Shown here piece after piece: positions 43,472-51,581 of a stretch of 64,000 nt of DNA; the first letter of the stretch is position 1; each line of letters begins with the position of its first letter. The stretch is taken from assembly GCF_009728735.1 (NCBI RefSeq), contig NZ_CP024636.1, positions 3,386,155-3,450,154 of the forward strand. Reading direction: 5' to 3'. The translations under genes were made by a program, and so were the position numbers. Below the pieces are notes generated by a model, which worked only from the letters and a program-made list of their open reading frames with translations, did no database searches and had not been told where the DNA came from. Source of the stretch: Pantoea phytobeneficialis. Lineage in GTDB: Bacteria; Pseudomonadota; Gammaproteobacteria; Enterobacterales; Enterobacteriaceae.

Positions 43472-43544
43472 CGTAGCGGCGCGATTTATCGCGCGCCTTT
43501 GACCTTGTGCAGCAGGCAAAATGCGTGATAAATCGCGCCGCTAC
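43472..43544. repeat. Inverted pair of a dispersed GC-rich repeat
   Basis: Two 22-base arms, 43472-43493 and 43523-43544, are reverse complements with one mismatch; the shared core is GATAAATCGCGCCGCTAC. They lie between convergent genes, just after the LysR stop. A further full-length copy occurs at 57899 and a partial one at 49768, so this is a mobile-type intergenic repeat and not only a terminator. Confidence 0.75.
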
Positions 43545-43553
43545 GGTTGGCGA

Positions 43554-44465
43554 TTACCGGTTCTTCAGATACACCTGCAAATTAACATACACCGCATTCA
43601 GCAGCGGCGTAGCCACCCCGTTGCGCGTGGCGCGCGCCACCAGGTCACCGATGATCTGATCCGCCTCAATATCAAAGCCCTGGGTCAGGTCACGGTACAT
43701 CGAAGAGGTCATTGGGGTGGCCGGATTATTCAGCGTCTCAAGAATCTTCGCCGTCACCGCCGGGCGCTCAAGATAGCCTTCGGCGCTGATCACCTTCAGC
43801 ACTTCACCGAAGATGCCCTGCAACAACGCTTCCCCGCCCTGTGATGTCAGGATTTGCTGAGTATTGCCGCGCCCGAGGCAGCACACGGCTCCCAGCGTAC
43901 TCAGCAGCAACCACTTCTCCCACAGCTCACTGCTGATGTTGTCGGCAAACACGGTGTTGAACTGCGCACCGCGCAACGTCTCATCCACCCGTTGCAGACG
44001 CGCGTCATTCACGCCGTTCAGCGCCCCGTAGAACAGGATATGCAGCGGCGTCATCTGCACCACTTCGCCGTTCTCACCGAGGGTGGCGTTGATTTTACAC
44101 AGGCCGCCAATCACCTTGTCGCCAAAACGTTTTTGCAACGTATCGATATGCCGCATGCCGTTGAGAATTGGCATAATCAGGGTGTCAGGGCCGACAGCCG
44201 GGGCGATATCTTCCATCGCCTGCGCCAGACCAAAACTTTTTACCGTCAGGATAATCAGGTCATAGCTGCCGTCCAGCGTGCCGGCCTGTACCAGTTGCGG
44301 ATGCAGGGTTTCGGTGCTGTCGGGGGTTTTCAGCACCATCCCGTTCGCTTTTAACTGCTGAAAACGGCGCTCGCGCACCAGAAAAGTCACATCACGTCCT
44401 GCTTGCGCCAGACGCGCACCGAAATACCCGCCGGTTGCGCCGGCGCCGACTACCAGAATGCGCAT
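43554..44465 (-). CDS. 2-dehydropantoate 2-reductase (ketopantoate reductase) family protein (303 aa)
   Basis: GAGATGGYFGARLAQAG is the NADP-binding loop, VKSFGLAQAMEDI and LNGMRHIDTL contain the conserved Lys and Asn of ketopantoate reductases, and SSMYRDLTQGFDIEADQIIGDLV is the C-terminal helical substrate region. The family includes PanE and paralogues acting on other 2-oxo acids. The pantothenate gene panE normally lies elsewhere, so this may be a paralogue with another substrate. It is divergent from the EF-G paralogue. Confidence 0.8.
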   Translation of the reverse strand: MRILVVGAGATGGYFGARLAQAGRDVTFLVRERRFQQLKANGMVLKTPDSTETLHPQLVQAGTLDGSYDLIILTVKSFGLAQAMEDIAPAVGPDTLIMPILNGMRHIDTLQKRFGDKVIGGLCKINATLGENGEVVQMTPLHILFYGALNGVNDARLQRVDETLRGAQFNTVFADNISSELWEKWLLLSTLGAVCCLGRGNTQQILTSQGGEALLQGIFGEVLKVISAEGYLERPAVTAKILETLNNPATPMTSSMYRDLTQGFDIEADQIIGDLVARATRNGVATPLLNAVYVNLQVYLKNR

Positions 44466-44556
44466 GGTTGTGTTTCCCGTTGTGAATGAGACCCCTACCT
44501 TAAAACGCAGCGCTGAGGGATGCCAGTGGACAAATGCGTATGCATGTAAAGGACTG

Positions 44557-44604
44557 ATGAAAAACAGCTCAATCTGTTCGCATTTCTTCCTGCGCGAGGT
44601 CTAA
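44557..44604 (+). CDS. Candidate leader peptide before the EF-G paralogue (15 aa)
   Basis: ATG at 44557 opens MKNSSICSHFFLREV and ends with TAA at 44602-44604. AAAGGA lies four bases before the ATG. It ends 13 bases before a strong terminator hairpin that itself precedes the EF-G-like gene by 25 bases. The arrangement resembles leader-peptide attenuators. It is short enough to be chance; nothing else supports translation. Confidence 0.45.
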   Translation: MKNSSICSHFFLREV

Positions 44605-44617
44605 GCTGATTGGCAAC

Positions 44618-44642
44618 GGCGGGCAATGGTGCCCGCCTTTTT
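44618..44642 (+). terminator. Intrinsic terminator in the 5' leader of the EF-G paralogue
   Basis: GGCGGGCA (44618-44625) and TGCCCGCC (44630-44637) form a perfect 8-bp stem with an ATGG loop, then TTTTT. No plus-strand gene other than the short leader ORF ends here, because the neighbouring gene is divergent. The terminator therefore sits in the leader of the gene at 44668 and may act as an attenuator. Confidence 0.85.
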
Positions 44643-44667
44643 CCGTCGAACTGACTAAGGACGCATC

Positions 44668-46764
44668 ATGCCCCGACCGCTACCCATCGAACGTTATCGC
44701 AATATCGGCATTTCCGCGCACATCGATGCCGGTAAAACTACCACCACCGAGCGCATCCTGTTTTACACCGGGATGAGTCATAAGCTGGGTGAAGTGCACG
44801 ATGGCGCGGCAACCACCGACTGGATGGCACAGGAGCAGGAGCGAGGTATTACCATCACCTCGGCAGCGGTAAGCTGCTACTGGCCCGGTATGGATGGCAG
44901 CTTTGCGCCGCACCGTATCAACATTATCGATACCCCCGGACACGTCGATTTCACTATCGAAGTGGAACGTTCAATGCGTGTGCTGGATGGTGCCGTGATG
45001 GTGTATGACGCCGTGGGTGGCGTGCAGCCGCAATCAGAAACCGTCTGGCGTCAGGCCAACAAATATCATGTGCCGCGCATTGCCTTCGTCAACAAGATGG
45101 ACCGCCAGGGCGCGGATTTCTTCCGCGTGGTGCAGATGATGAAAGATCGTCTGCACGCCCATCCGGTGCCGATTGTGATCCCGATTGGTGCCGAGGAGCA
45201 CTTTACCGGCGTGGTGGATCTCACCAAAATGCGCGCCATTTACTGGGACGATGCCACGCAGGGTATGACCTTCAGCTACGCTGCGATCCCGGACGAATTA
45301 CAGGCGCTGGCCGCCGAGTGGCGTGAAAATATGGTGGCTGCCGCCGCAGAAGCCAGTGACGCCTTGATGGATGTGTATCTTGAGCAGGGCGACCTGAGCG
45401 AGGAGCAGGTGATTGCCGGTCTGCGCCGGCGTACCTTGCTGAACGAGATCCAGCCGATGCTGTGCGGCAGTGCGTTTAAAAATAAAGGCGTGCAACGCAT
45501 GCTGGATGCGGTGGTTGAGCTGATGCCGTCACCGGTGGATGTACCCCCGGTGGCGGGTATTGATGAGCACGGCGAACATGCTGAACGTCATGCTGATGAT
45601 GACGAACCGTTCTCGGCGCTGGCATTCAAGTTGATGAGCGACCCCTACGTTGGCCAGCTGACTTTTGTGCGCGTCTATTCCGGCGTGCTGCGTAAAGGCG
45701 ACAGCGTATGGAATGCGGTGAAAGGACGGAAAGAACGCATCGGGCGTATCGTACAAATGCAGGCGAACGATCGCATCGAGATCGAAGAAATTCGCGCCGG
45801 TGATATCGCCGCCTGCGTCGGCCTGAAAGAGGTCACGACCGGGGAAACCCTGTGTGACCCGAATGCGGTGATCACCCTGGAACGTATGGACTTCCCGGAT
45901 CCGGTGATTTCGCTGTCGATTGAGCCGAAGACCAAAAGCGACCAGGAAAAAATGGGGCTGGCGTTGCAGCGTCTGGCGGCGGAGGATCCATCGTTCCGCC
46001 TGCATACCGATGAAGAATCGGGCCAGACCATTATTTCCGGTATGGGTGAGCTGCATCTGGAGATCATCGTTGACCGCATGAAACGCGAGTTTGGCGTGGA
46101 GGCCAATATTGGTCGCCCGCAGGTGACTTACCGTGAAACCATCCGCAAAACGGTACGCGATGTTGAAGGTAAGTTTGTGCGCCAGTCAGGTGGTAAAGGT
46201 CAGTACGGCCATGTGGTGCTGACGCTGGAACCGCAGCAGCCGGGGGGCGGATTTGCCTTCGAAGATGCCACCAAAGGCGGTGTGGTGCCGCGTGAATTTA
46301 TTCCTTCGGTCGAGAAGGGGATTCGTGAAGCACTGAACAGCGGCGTGCTGGCGGGATATCCGGTGGTAGACGTCAAAGCCACCCTGACCTTTGGTTCGTA
46401 TCATGATGTCGACTCATCCGAGATGGCATTCCGCATGGCCGCCATCTTCGGCTTCAAAGCGGCGGCAAAACAGGCCGATCCGGTGATCCTCGAACCGGTA
46501 ATGCAGGTGGAAGTGGAAACCCCGGAAGAGTATGCCGGTAACGTGATGGGCGATCTCTCTTCACGCCGTGGCACCTTGCAGGGCATGGAAGAACGCTTTG
46601 GCGCGCGAATTATTCACGCCGAAGTGCCGCTGGCGGAGATGTTTGGTTACTCCACCACGCTGCGTTCGATGTCGCAGGGCCGTGCAACCTACAGCATGGA
46701 ATTCAACCACTACGCCGAAGCACCGAAAAACGTCGCCGACGCGATCATCGCGGCACGGCATTAA
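44668..46764 (+). CDS. Elongation factor G paralogue (698 aa)
   Basis: A full-length EF-G: G1 AHIDAGKT at residues 17-24, the switch I stretch [18 protein letters not shown] with the catalytic His, NKMD, then domains II-V ending [21 protein letters not shown]. All GTPase motifs are intact, so it should be active on the ribosome. The main fusA is normally in the str operon with rpsL, rpsG and tufA; this gene stands alone, so it is a second copy. Such paralogues may act in translocation or recycling under stress. The ATG is preceded by CTAAGGA. It is convergent with the PhnD-like gene. Confidence 0.9.
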   Translation: MPRPLPIERYRNIGISAHIDAGKTTTTERILFYTGMSHKLGEVHDGAATTDWMAQEQERGITITSAAVSCYWPGMDGSFAPHRINIIDTPGHVDFTIEVERSMRVLDGAVMVYDAVGGVQPQSETVWRQANKYHVPRIAFVNKMDRQGADFFRVVQMMKDRLHAHPVPIVIPIGAEEHFTGVVDLTKMRAIYWDDATQGMTFSYAAIPDELQALAAEWRENMVAAAAEASDALMDVYLEQGDLSEEQVIAGLRRRTLLNEIQPMLCGSAFKNKGVQRMLDAVVELMPSPVDVPPVAGIDEHGEHAERHADDDEPFSALAFKLMSDPYVGQLTFVRVYSGVLRKGDSVWNAVKGRKERIGRIVQMQANDRIEIEEIRAGDIAACVGLKEVTTGETLCDPNAVITLERMDFPDPVISLSIEPKTKSDQEKMGLALQRLAAEDPSFRLHTDEESGQTIISGMGELHLEIIVDRMKREFGVEANIGRPQVTYRETIRKTVRDVEGKFVRQSGGKGQYGHVVLTLEPQQPGGGFAFEDATKGGVVPREFIPSVEKGIREALNSGVLAGYPVVDVKATLTFGSYHDVDSSEMAFRMAAIFGFKAAAKQADPVILEPVMQVEVETPEEYAGNVMGDLSSRRGTLQGMEERFGARIIHAEVPLAEMFGYSTTLRSMSQGRATYSMEFNHYAEAPKNVADAIIAARH

Positions 46765-46766
46765 AC

Positions 46767-47555
46767 TTACAGCGCCGTCACGCCCCGCGTGGCGGCCTGC
46801 TGTTCCCACTGCAACACTTCATCGTAAAAGGCGCGATCCGGCGTAGCGAAGCCGCCGATCAGGCTGGTTGCGCACAGTTCCCGATAAGCCTCATCCTGCA
46901 CCAACTGTGTCAAGGCGCTACGTAAGGCGGCCAGCGTCGGTTGATCGGTGCTGGCGGCGGTAATCAGCGGCAGCGCAGCACACAACGGCGTTTCACCAAT
47001 AATCGTTAACCCGGCCAGCTCCTCGGGAAAATTGTGCAGCAACAATGCCCAGGTGATGCAATCAATGGCGGCAATATCCGCCTGCTGATGACGCAGGGCG
47101 GCCAGCGACTGACGATGGCTGCCGCTGAAACCTGTTTCGGCAAAGAATCTTCCCTGCTGCGCCAGCGGGGCCACCACGTAACGCAGCGAGTTGTAGCCGG
47201 AGTGCGAATCATCGCTGTTGCACACCGCCCGGCGACCACGAAAATCGGCCAGCGTCAGCGCTGCATCCTCGGCGCGAACCACCAGCCAGCTGCGATAACG
47301 CAAACCTTCACAACCCGGTGCGCTGGATTGAAATGCGCCCACCAGTTGCACATCCGGCAGCAGTTTTACCAATGGGTAGCCACAGGTCTGGCTCAGCAAC
47401 AAGTCGTGATCGCGCCAGTGCGGCAGCAGATCGCTGTGCCACGCCACGCGGGCTGCCACGCCGCGCGCGGCCAGCAACTGCACCAGCGCATCCGTCAACG
47501 CTTCGGTGGTGGCATGGTTGATATCGTACATCGGTAAGGAAAACGTTTTAGTCAT
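46767..47555 (-). CDS. PhnD/SsuA-type substrate-binding fold protein without signal peptide (262 aa)
   Basis: The fold is that of phosphonate-binding PhnD: SLPMYDINHATTEALTDALVQLLAARG, LSQTCGYPLVKLLPDVQLVGAF, CNSDDSHSGYNSLRYVV and the QADIAAIDCITWALL hinge. The start at 47555 overlaps the desaturase gene by eight bases, and no secretion signal precedes the domain. It would stay in the cytoplasm, unlike importer-binding proteins. No permease is nearby. A sensor or enzyme-like role is possible; none is assigned. Confidence 0.75.
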   Translation of the reverse strand: MTKTFSLPMYDINHATTEALTDALVQLLAARGVAARVAWHSDLLPHWRDHDLLLSQTCGYPLVKLLPDVQLVGAFQSSAPGCEGLRYRSWLVVRAEDAALTLADFRGRRAVCNSDDSHSGYNSLRYVVAPLAQQGRFFAETGFSGSHRQSLAALRHQQADIAAIDCITWALLLHNFPEELAGLTIIGETPLCAALPLITAASTDQPTLAALRSALTQLVQDEAYRELCATSLIGGFATPDRAFYDEVLQWEQQAATRGVTAL

Positions 47556-48519
47556 GGCGTACATCCTGTTTGCGAGCCGGGTGGACGTTAACCGCAATCG
47601 GTCTGGCCCAAAAGCGTTGCAGCCATTCGCCATAACCCGCGACGCGAAACCCCTGGTTGCGTTGGAAATAGTCCTCGCGATGAAGCAGGTAAACGCGACG
47701 CAGGCCATACCACGGCAGGCCCGGCAGATCGTGATGTACTGAATGATAGTTGAGGTTAAGGAACAGCACGCGCCACGCCAGCCCCGCTTCGTTATTCACC
47801 GAACGCGCCAGCGGTTCCTCCTCGGCGCGATGTTCATAGAAAGACCGGACTTTGGTCAGCGCCAGCGCCGGATAACTCACCGCCAGTACTAACCACAGCG
47901 GTGAATAACCCCATTGCGCCAGCCACCAGAACAACCCAGCCAACAGGCTGAGGTGAATCACCCACATGACGATGGCCTGCCTGTCACGCTGACGAAACGC
48001 CAGCAGCAGCGCTCGCAGCGTCGCAAGAATGTCCAGCAATGGCCCCAGCAGCAGCCGTCCGGTGAACGTATTACGCAGATGGATCACCCGGCGCTGCCAG
48101 GGCTGCAAGCGCGCCCAATGTTGCGGTGTCAGATAATAGCTTTCCGGGTCGTCATCGGGATCGGTCAGGGTGTGGTTACGATGGTGCGCCAGATGTGAAT
48201 CGCGATACAGACCATAGGGATACCACACCGCCAGCGGCAGAGTGCCGAACAACTGATTGAGGCGCGGCCAGCGGGTAGGGTGGCCGTGGATCAACTCATG
48301 CTGCAACGACATATACCAGGTGGTAAAGATAATCATCAGCAACGTTGTCGGCAGCCAGCCAAGTTGTTGCCCGAAAAATAACGTGCCAAACCAACCACCA
48401 TACACCGCCAGCATCAGCAGCCAGGTTGGCAGTTCACTGCGCCATAACCAGCTACGCGCCAGTTGATGAACCTGTTCACGTTGTTGTGCGTTGATATAGG
48501 CGGAAGAACCTTTGGGCAT
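47548..48519 (-). CDS. Membrane fatty acid desaturase (323 aa)
   Basis: Three His boxes of membrane di-iron desaturases are present: HELIHGH at 74-80, HLAHHRNH at 109-116, and YHSVHHD in the C-terminal third. Four or so membrane spans lie around them. It would introduce a double bond in an acyl chain, or hydroxylate a related lipid, using reductant from an unknown donor. It is the first gene of a two-gene operon with the PhnD-like gene. Confidence 0.85.
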   Translation of the reverse strand: MPKGSSAYINAQQREQVHQLARSWLWRSELPTWLLMLAVYGGWFGTLFFGQQLGWLPTTLLMIIFTTWYMSLQHELIHGHPTRWPRLNQLFGTLPLAVWYPYGLYRDSHLAHHRNHTLTDPDDDPESYYLTPQHWARLQPWQRRVIHLRNTFTGRLLLGPLLDILATLRALLLAFRQRDRQAIVMWVIHLSLLAGLFWWLAQWGYSPLWLVLAVSYPALALTKVRSFYEHRAEEEPLARSVNNEAGLAWRVLFLNLNYHSVHHDLPGLPWYGLRRVYLLHREDYFQRNQGFRVAGYGEWLQRFWARPIAVNVHPARKQDVRHD

Positions 48520-48738
48520 GATGGCGACATTGTCCTGCTGGCTGAAAGGGTGTCGCCAGACGATGCGGCAAGGTCAAAAAAAACACAAAGACCTTAATTT
48601 TCTTACTTATGTCGAAAAACTTGATGAAGCGGGTGAAAACAATTGGCTATCAGTACGGACGCGGCTGACGTAACCTTTCAGCATCGAAAACGACTTACTT
48701 ACGCCGGGGCGTAACCCGCCCGCGAGGAGAACAGTTCC

Positions 48739-49761
48739 ATGAAAAAGATTGGCTTTTTATCCTTTGGTCACTGGACGCCATCATCACAATCTGCCACCCG
48801 TTCTGCTCAGGATGTGTTGTTGCAATCTATCGATTTGGCCGTGGCCGCTGAAGAGTTAGGTGCCGATGGCGCATACTATCGCGTGCACCACTTTGCCCGT
48901 CAGTTAAGTTCTCCGTTCCCCTTGCTGGCCGCTGTGGGGGCGCGTACCAAAAGCATCGAGATTGGTACTGGCGTGATTGATATGCGCTACGAAAACCCGC
49001 TGTACATGGCGGAAGATGCCGGCGCCGCCGACCTGATCTCCAATGGCCGTCTGCAATTGGGTATCAGCCGTGGTTCGCCGGAGCAGGTGGTTGAAGGTTA
49101 TCGCTACTTTGGCTTTAACCCGAAAGACGGCGAAAGCGATGCCGATATGGGACGTCGTCATACCGAGGAGTTGCTGGAAGTGCTGCGTGGTGAAGGCTTT
49201 GCTAAACCCAATCCACAGCCGATGTTCCCAAATCCACCGGGGCTACTGCGCCTGGAGCCTTTCTCTGAAGGCCTGCGTGAGCGTATCTGGTGGGGTTCCG
49301 GCTCGAACGCAACCGCCATCTGGGCCGCGCAGCAGGGGATGAACCTGCAAAGTTCAACGCTGAAAGATGATGAAACCGGTGAGCCGTTCCATATCCAGCA
49401 GGCGAAACAAATTCGCGCGTACCGTGAAGCCTGGCAGGCAGCCGGTCATCAGCGCACGCCGCGTGTTTCCGTCAGCCGCAGCATTTTTGCTCTGACCAAT
49501 GATATCGACCGTGCCTATTTTGGTCGCAGCGGTCAGGATCAGGATTCCGTCGGTTTCCTCGATGAGAAAACCCGCGCTATCTTTGGTCGCAGCTATGCGG
49601 CAGAGCCGGAACAGCTGATCAAACAGCTGGCACAGGATGAGGCGATTGCCGAAGCCGATACGCTGTTGCTGACCATTCCGAACCAGCTTGGGGTGGATTA
49701 CTGTGCGCATGTGATGGAAGCGATCCTGACCCATGTGGCACCGGAGCTGGGCTGGCGTTAA
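48739..49761 (+). CDS. LLM-class flavin-dependent monooxygenase (340 aa)
   Basis: A luciferase-like TIM barrel: KKIGFLSFGHWTP, GADGAYYRVHHFARQLSSPFPLLAAVGARTKSIEIGTGVIDMRYENPLYMAEDAGAADLISNGRLQLGISRGSP is the standard N-terminal half. It uses reduced FMN from a partner reductase and oxygen; the substrate is unknown. AGGAGA precedes the ATG. It is a single gene, divergent from the desaturase operon 219 bases away, and is followed by a hairpin with a T tract. Confidence 0.85.
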   Translation: MKKIGFLSFGHWTPSSQSATRSAQDVLLQSIDLAVAAEELGADGAYYRVHHFARQLSSPFPLLAAVGARTKSIEIGTGVIDMRYENPLYMAEDAGAADLISNGRLQLGISRGSPEQVVEGYRYFGFNPKDGESDADMGRRHTEELLEVLRGEGFAKPNPQPMFPNPPGLLRLEPFSEGLRERIWWGSGSNATAIWAAQQGMNLQSSTLKDDETGEPFHIQQAKQIRAYREAWQAAGHQRTPRVSVSRSIFALTNDIDRAYFGRSGQDQDSVGFLDEKTRAIFGRSYAAEPEQLIKQLAQDEAIAEADTLLLTIPNQLGVDYCAHVMEAILTHVAPELGWR

Positions 49762-49767
49762 CGCAAA

Positions 49768-49780
49768 AACGCGCCGCTAC
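49768..49780 (+). repeat. Partial copy of the dispersed GC-rich repeat
   Basis: AACGCGCCGCTAC matches one end of the repeat seen in full at 43472, 43523 and 57899. It lies seven bases after the stop of the monooxygenase gene. Confidence 0.5.
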
Positions 49781-49801
49781 AAAATCCTGCGATATTTTAT
49801 C

Positions 49802-49830
49802 GGTGCGCATTATGCGCACCTTCATTTTTT
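49802..49830 (+). terminator. Terminator after the flavin monooxygenase gene
   Basis: GGTGCGC (49802-49808) and GCGCACC (49814-49820) form a 7-bp stem with an ATTAT loop, followed by TTCATTTTTT. Its arms equal those of the hairpin at 26418, suggesting a repeated terminator element. Confidence 0.8.
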
Positions 49831-50437
49831 ACACCGGCGGATAGTGGGCAAATAACGCGGTGTCTTCCATCTGCTGCGCCACCTGCTGCAAACGCGGATA
49901 ATGTTCTGCCGGCACCACCTGCGGAATAATCGACTGAATAAATCCCCAAATCACCGCGCTGCTGATCGCCACCTGATCCGGCTGTTGCGGATTGATCTCG
50001 CGTTGTTCCAGCTCGGCATTCCAGGCTTTACAGGCCGTCAGCAGTTGCTGTGTCACGCGGTCGAGCCACGGTTGATGCTGCTTCTCTTCTGGTCGTAGCG
50101 TGCATTCGTACTGGAACTGCACCGCTTTATCACTGGCGGCCAACGCCAGCCCGAGAATCTGGGTATCTTTAGCCAGCGCAGTCGGCGCTGTGGGAAGCAA
50201 CTTGCGGGACGTAGCGGCCTGGCTTTCCAGATAGTGCAGAATCAGCGACGAATCCATCAGCGTGCTGCCATCGGCCAGCACCAGCGTGGGGGCTTTGACC
50301 ACACCATTAATCTGCGCGAACTGATCAAAGTGACGAAACACCGACAGCGACTGATGTTCAAACGCCATGCCGTAATGCGCGAGGGAAATTGCCACGCGGC
50401 GTACATAAGGGGAATCCAGCATACCAATCAGTTTCAT
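49829..50437 (-). CDS. Glutathione S-transferase-family protein (202 aa)
   Basis: The N-terminal thioredoxin-like domain reads MKLIGMLDSPYVRRVAISLAHYG, with Ser9 in the place of the catalytic Ser/Cys, followed by the cis-Pro (VKAPTLVL) and the DSSLILHYLES glutathione contact. The C-terminal domain is helical. It resembles the YibF/YfcG-like bacterial GSTs, without a firm match. Of the two adjacent ATG codons, the one at 50437 is better spaced from AGGAG. It is divergent from the LysR gene, which may control it. Confidence 0.8.
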   Translation of the reverse strand: MKLIGMLDSPYVRRVAISLAHYGMAFEHQSLSVFRHFDQFAQINGVVKAPTLVLADGSTLMDSSLILHYLESQAATSRKLLPTAPTALAKDTQILGLALAASDKAVQFQYECTLRPEEKQHQPWLDRVTQQLLTACKAWNAELEQREINPQQPDQVAISSAVIWGFIQSIIPQVVPAEHYPRLQQVAQQMEDTALFAHYPPV

Positions 50438-50583
50438 CATGACTCCTTGTAAATCCTCAGTTTCTTTGCCCAGACAGTACCCCAGCCGCCGTGATTCAGC
50501 CAGCGACGCTTTCTAAGCGTTTTTGTTAGTAAAACTTACGCTTATTGTGGCAGGCTTAGGTTTTCATTATGTGAGGAACGGTG

Positions 50584-51468
50584 ATGGCAGATTTCCCCCC
50601 GGTTGCCAGTCTGCGTAGCTTTGAAGCGGTAGCGAGACTGGGTAGCGTTACTCTGGCGGCGAAAGAGTTGCATGTTACCCATTCGGCCATCAGCCAGCAG
50701 ATTAAAGCGTTAGAAGATCTGTTGGGGGTACGCTTATTCACTCGCCAGGTCCGCGGAGTACAGATTAACGAAGAAGGGCGGTTATATGCGATGCAGATCC
50801 GTGAAGCGCTGGGGCGTATTGCCGATGCTACGCGTCAGGTGCAGGTCAAACCGCGGCGCGCCGAACTTAGCCTGGCGGCGGTGCCTTCGTTCGCCAGCCA
50901 CTGGCTGATGCCGCGGCTGCCACGTTTTCGTCAACGTTTCCCCCATATTCATCTGCGCTTACAGGCCAGCTTGAGCGTCAACGATATGCAGCAGGCCACC
51001 ACCGATATCGCCATTCGTATGGGTAAAGGTGACTGGGCTGGCGTCAACAGTCAGCTATTGTTTGCCGATACGCTGCTGGTGGTGGCGTCACCGCAGTTTA
51101 ATGGCGGTAATCTGCCGCAGACCCCACAGCAAATTGCCGCCAGTGAACTCCTTTTTACCCTCGAATCCTGGGATAACTGGTGCCAGGCGGCGGGATTGAG
51201 CCAACCGATAGTACCGAATGGCCTGGTTACTAACGATTCAAACCTGATATTACAGGCGGTACGACTTGGACAAGGTATCGCGCTGGAACGACGATCGCTG
51301 GTGCAGGACGCGCTGGATCGGGGGGAAATGGTGCAACTCAGCCCGTTCAGCGTGGATTACCCGTGGCCGTATTGGCTGGTGACGCGTAAGGAGAGTGAGA
51401 AGCGCGAGGAGGAGACGGCGTTTATTAGTTGGCTGATGGAGGAAGTGGCGCATTTCATAAATAACTAA
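50584..51468 (+). CDS. LysR-family regulator, GcvA-like (294 aa)
   Basis: The N-terminal domain PVASLRSFEAVARLGSVTLAAKELHVTHSAISQQIKALEDLLGVRLFTR and the effector domain (LAAVPSFASHWLMPRLPRFRQRFP, DIAIRMGKGDW) place it in the GcvA-like subgroup. I use the ATG at 50584, with GAGGAACG in front, rather than the GTG one codon before. It is divergent from the GST gene, its likely target. The next gene downstream, the giant AT-rich ORF, starts 113 bases later and has no obvious link. Confidence 0.85.
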   Translation: MADFPPVASLRSFEAVARLGSVTLAAKELHVTHSAISQQIKALEDLLGVRLFTRQVRGVQINEEGRLYAMQIREALGRIADATRQVQVKPRRAELSLAAVPSFASHWLMPRLPRFRQRFPHIHLRLQASLSVNDMQQATTDIAIRMGKGDWAGVNSQLLFADTLLVVASPQFNGGNLPQTPQQIAASELLFTLESWDNWCQAAGLSQPIVPNGLVTNDSNLILQAVRLGQGIALERRSLVQDALDRGEMVQLSPFSVDYPWPYWLVTRKESEKREEETAFISWLMEEVAHFINN

Positions 51469-51581
51469 TTGAAAAATCACGATACGACCAGGGGGGATGC
51501 TTTATATTCGCGGCGGCATCGATTCTGTTTCCAGCAGGATGCAGGAAATTAACATACCGCCATTCCAGAAAGGAAACCTCA

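Noticed and set aside
51469..51581. Hrp box (GGAACC-N15/16-CCAC) before the giant gene, which would mark a type III effector
   Set aside because: No such pair is present; GGAAAC near the start has no partner. The secretion route remains open.
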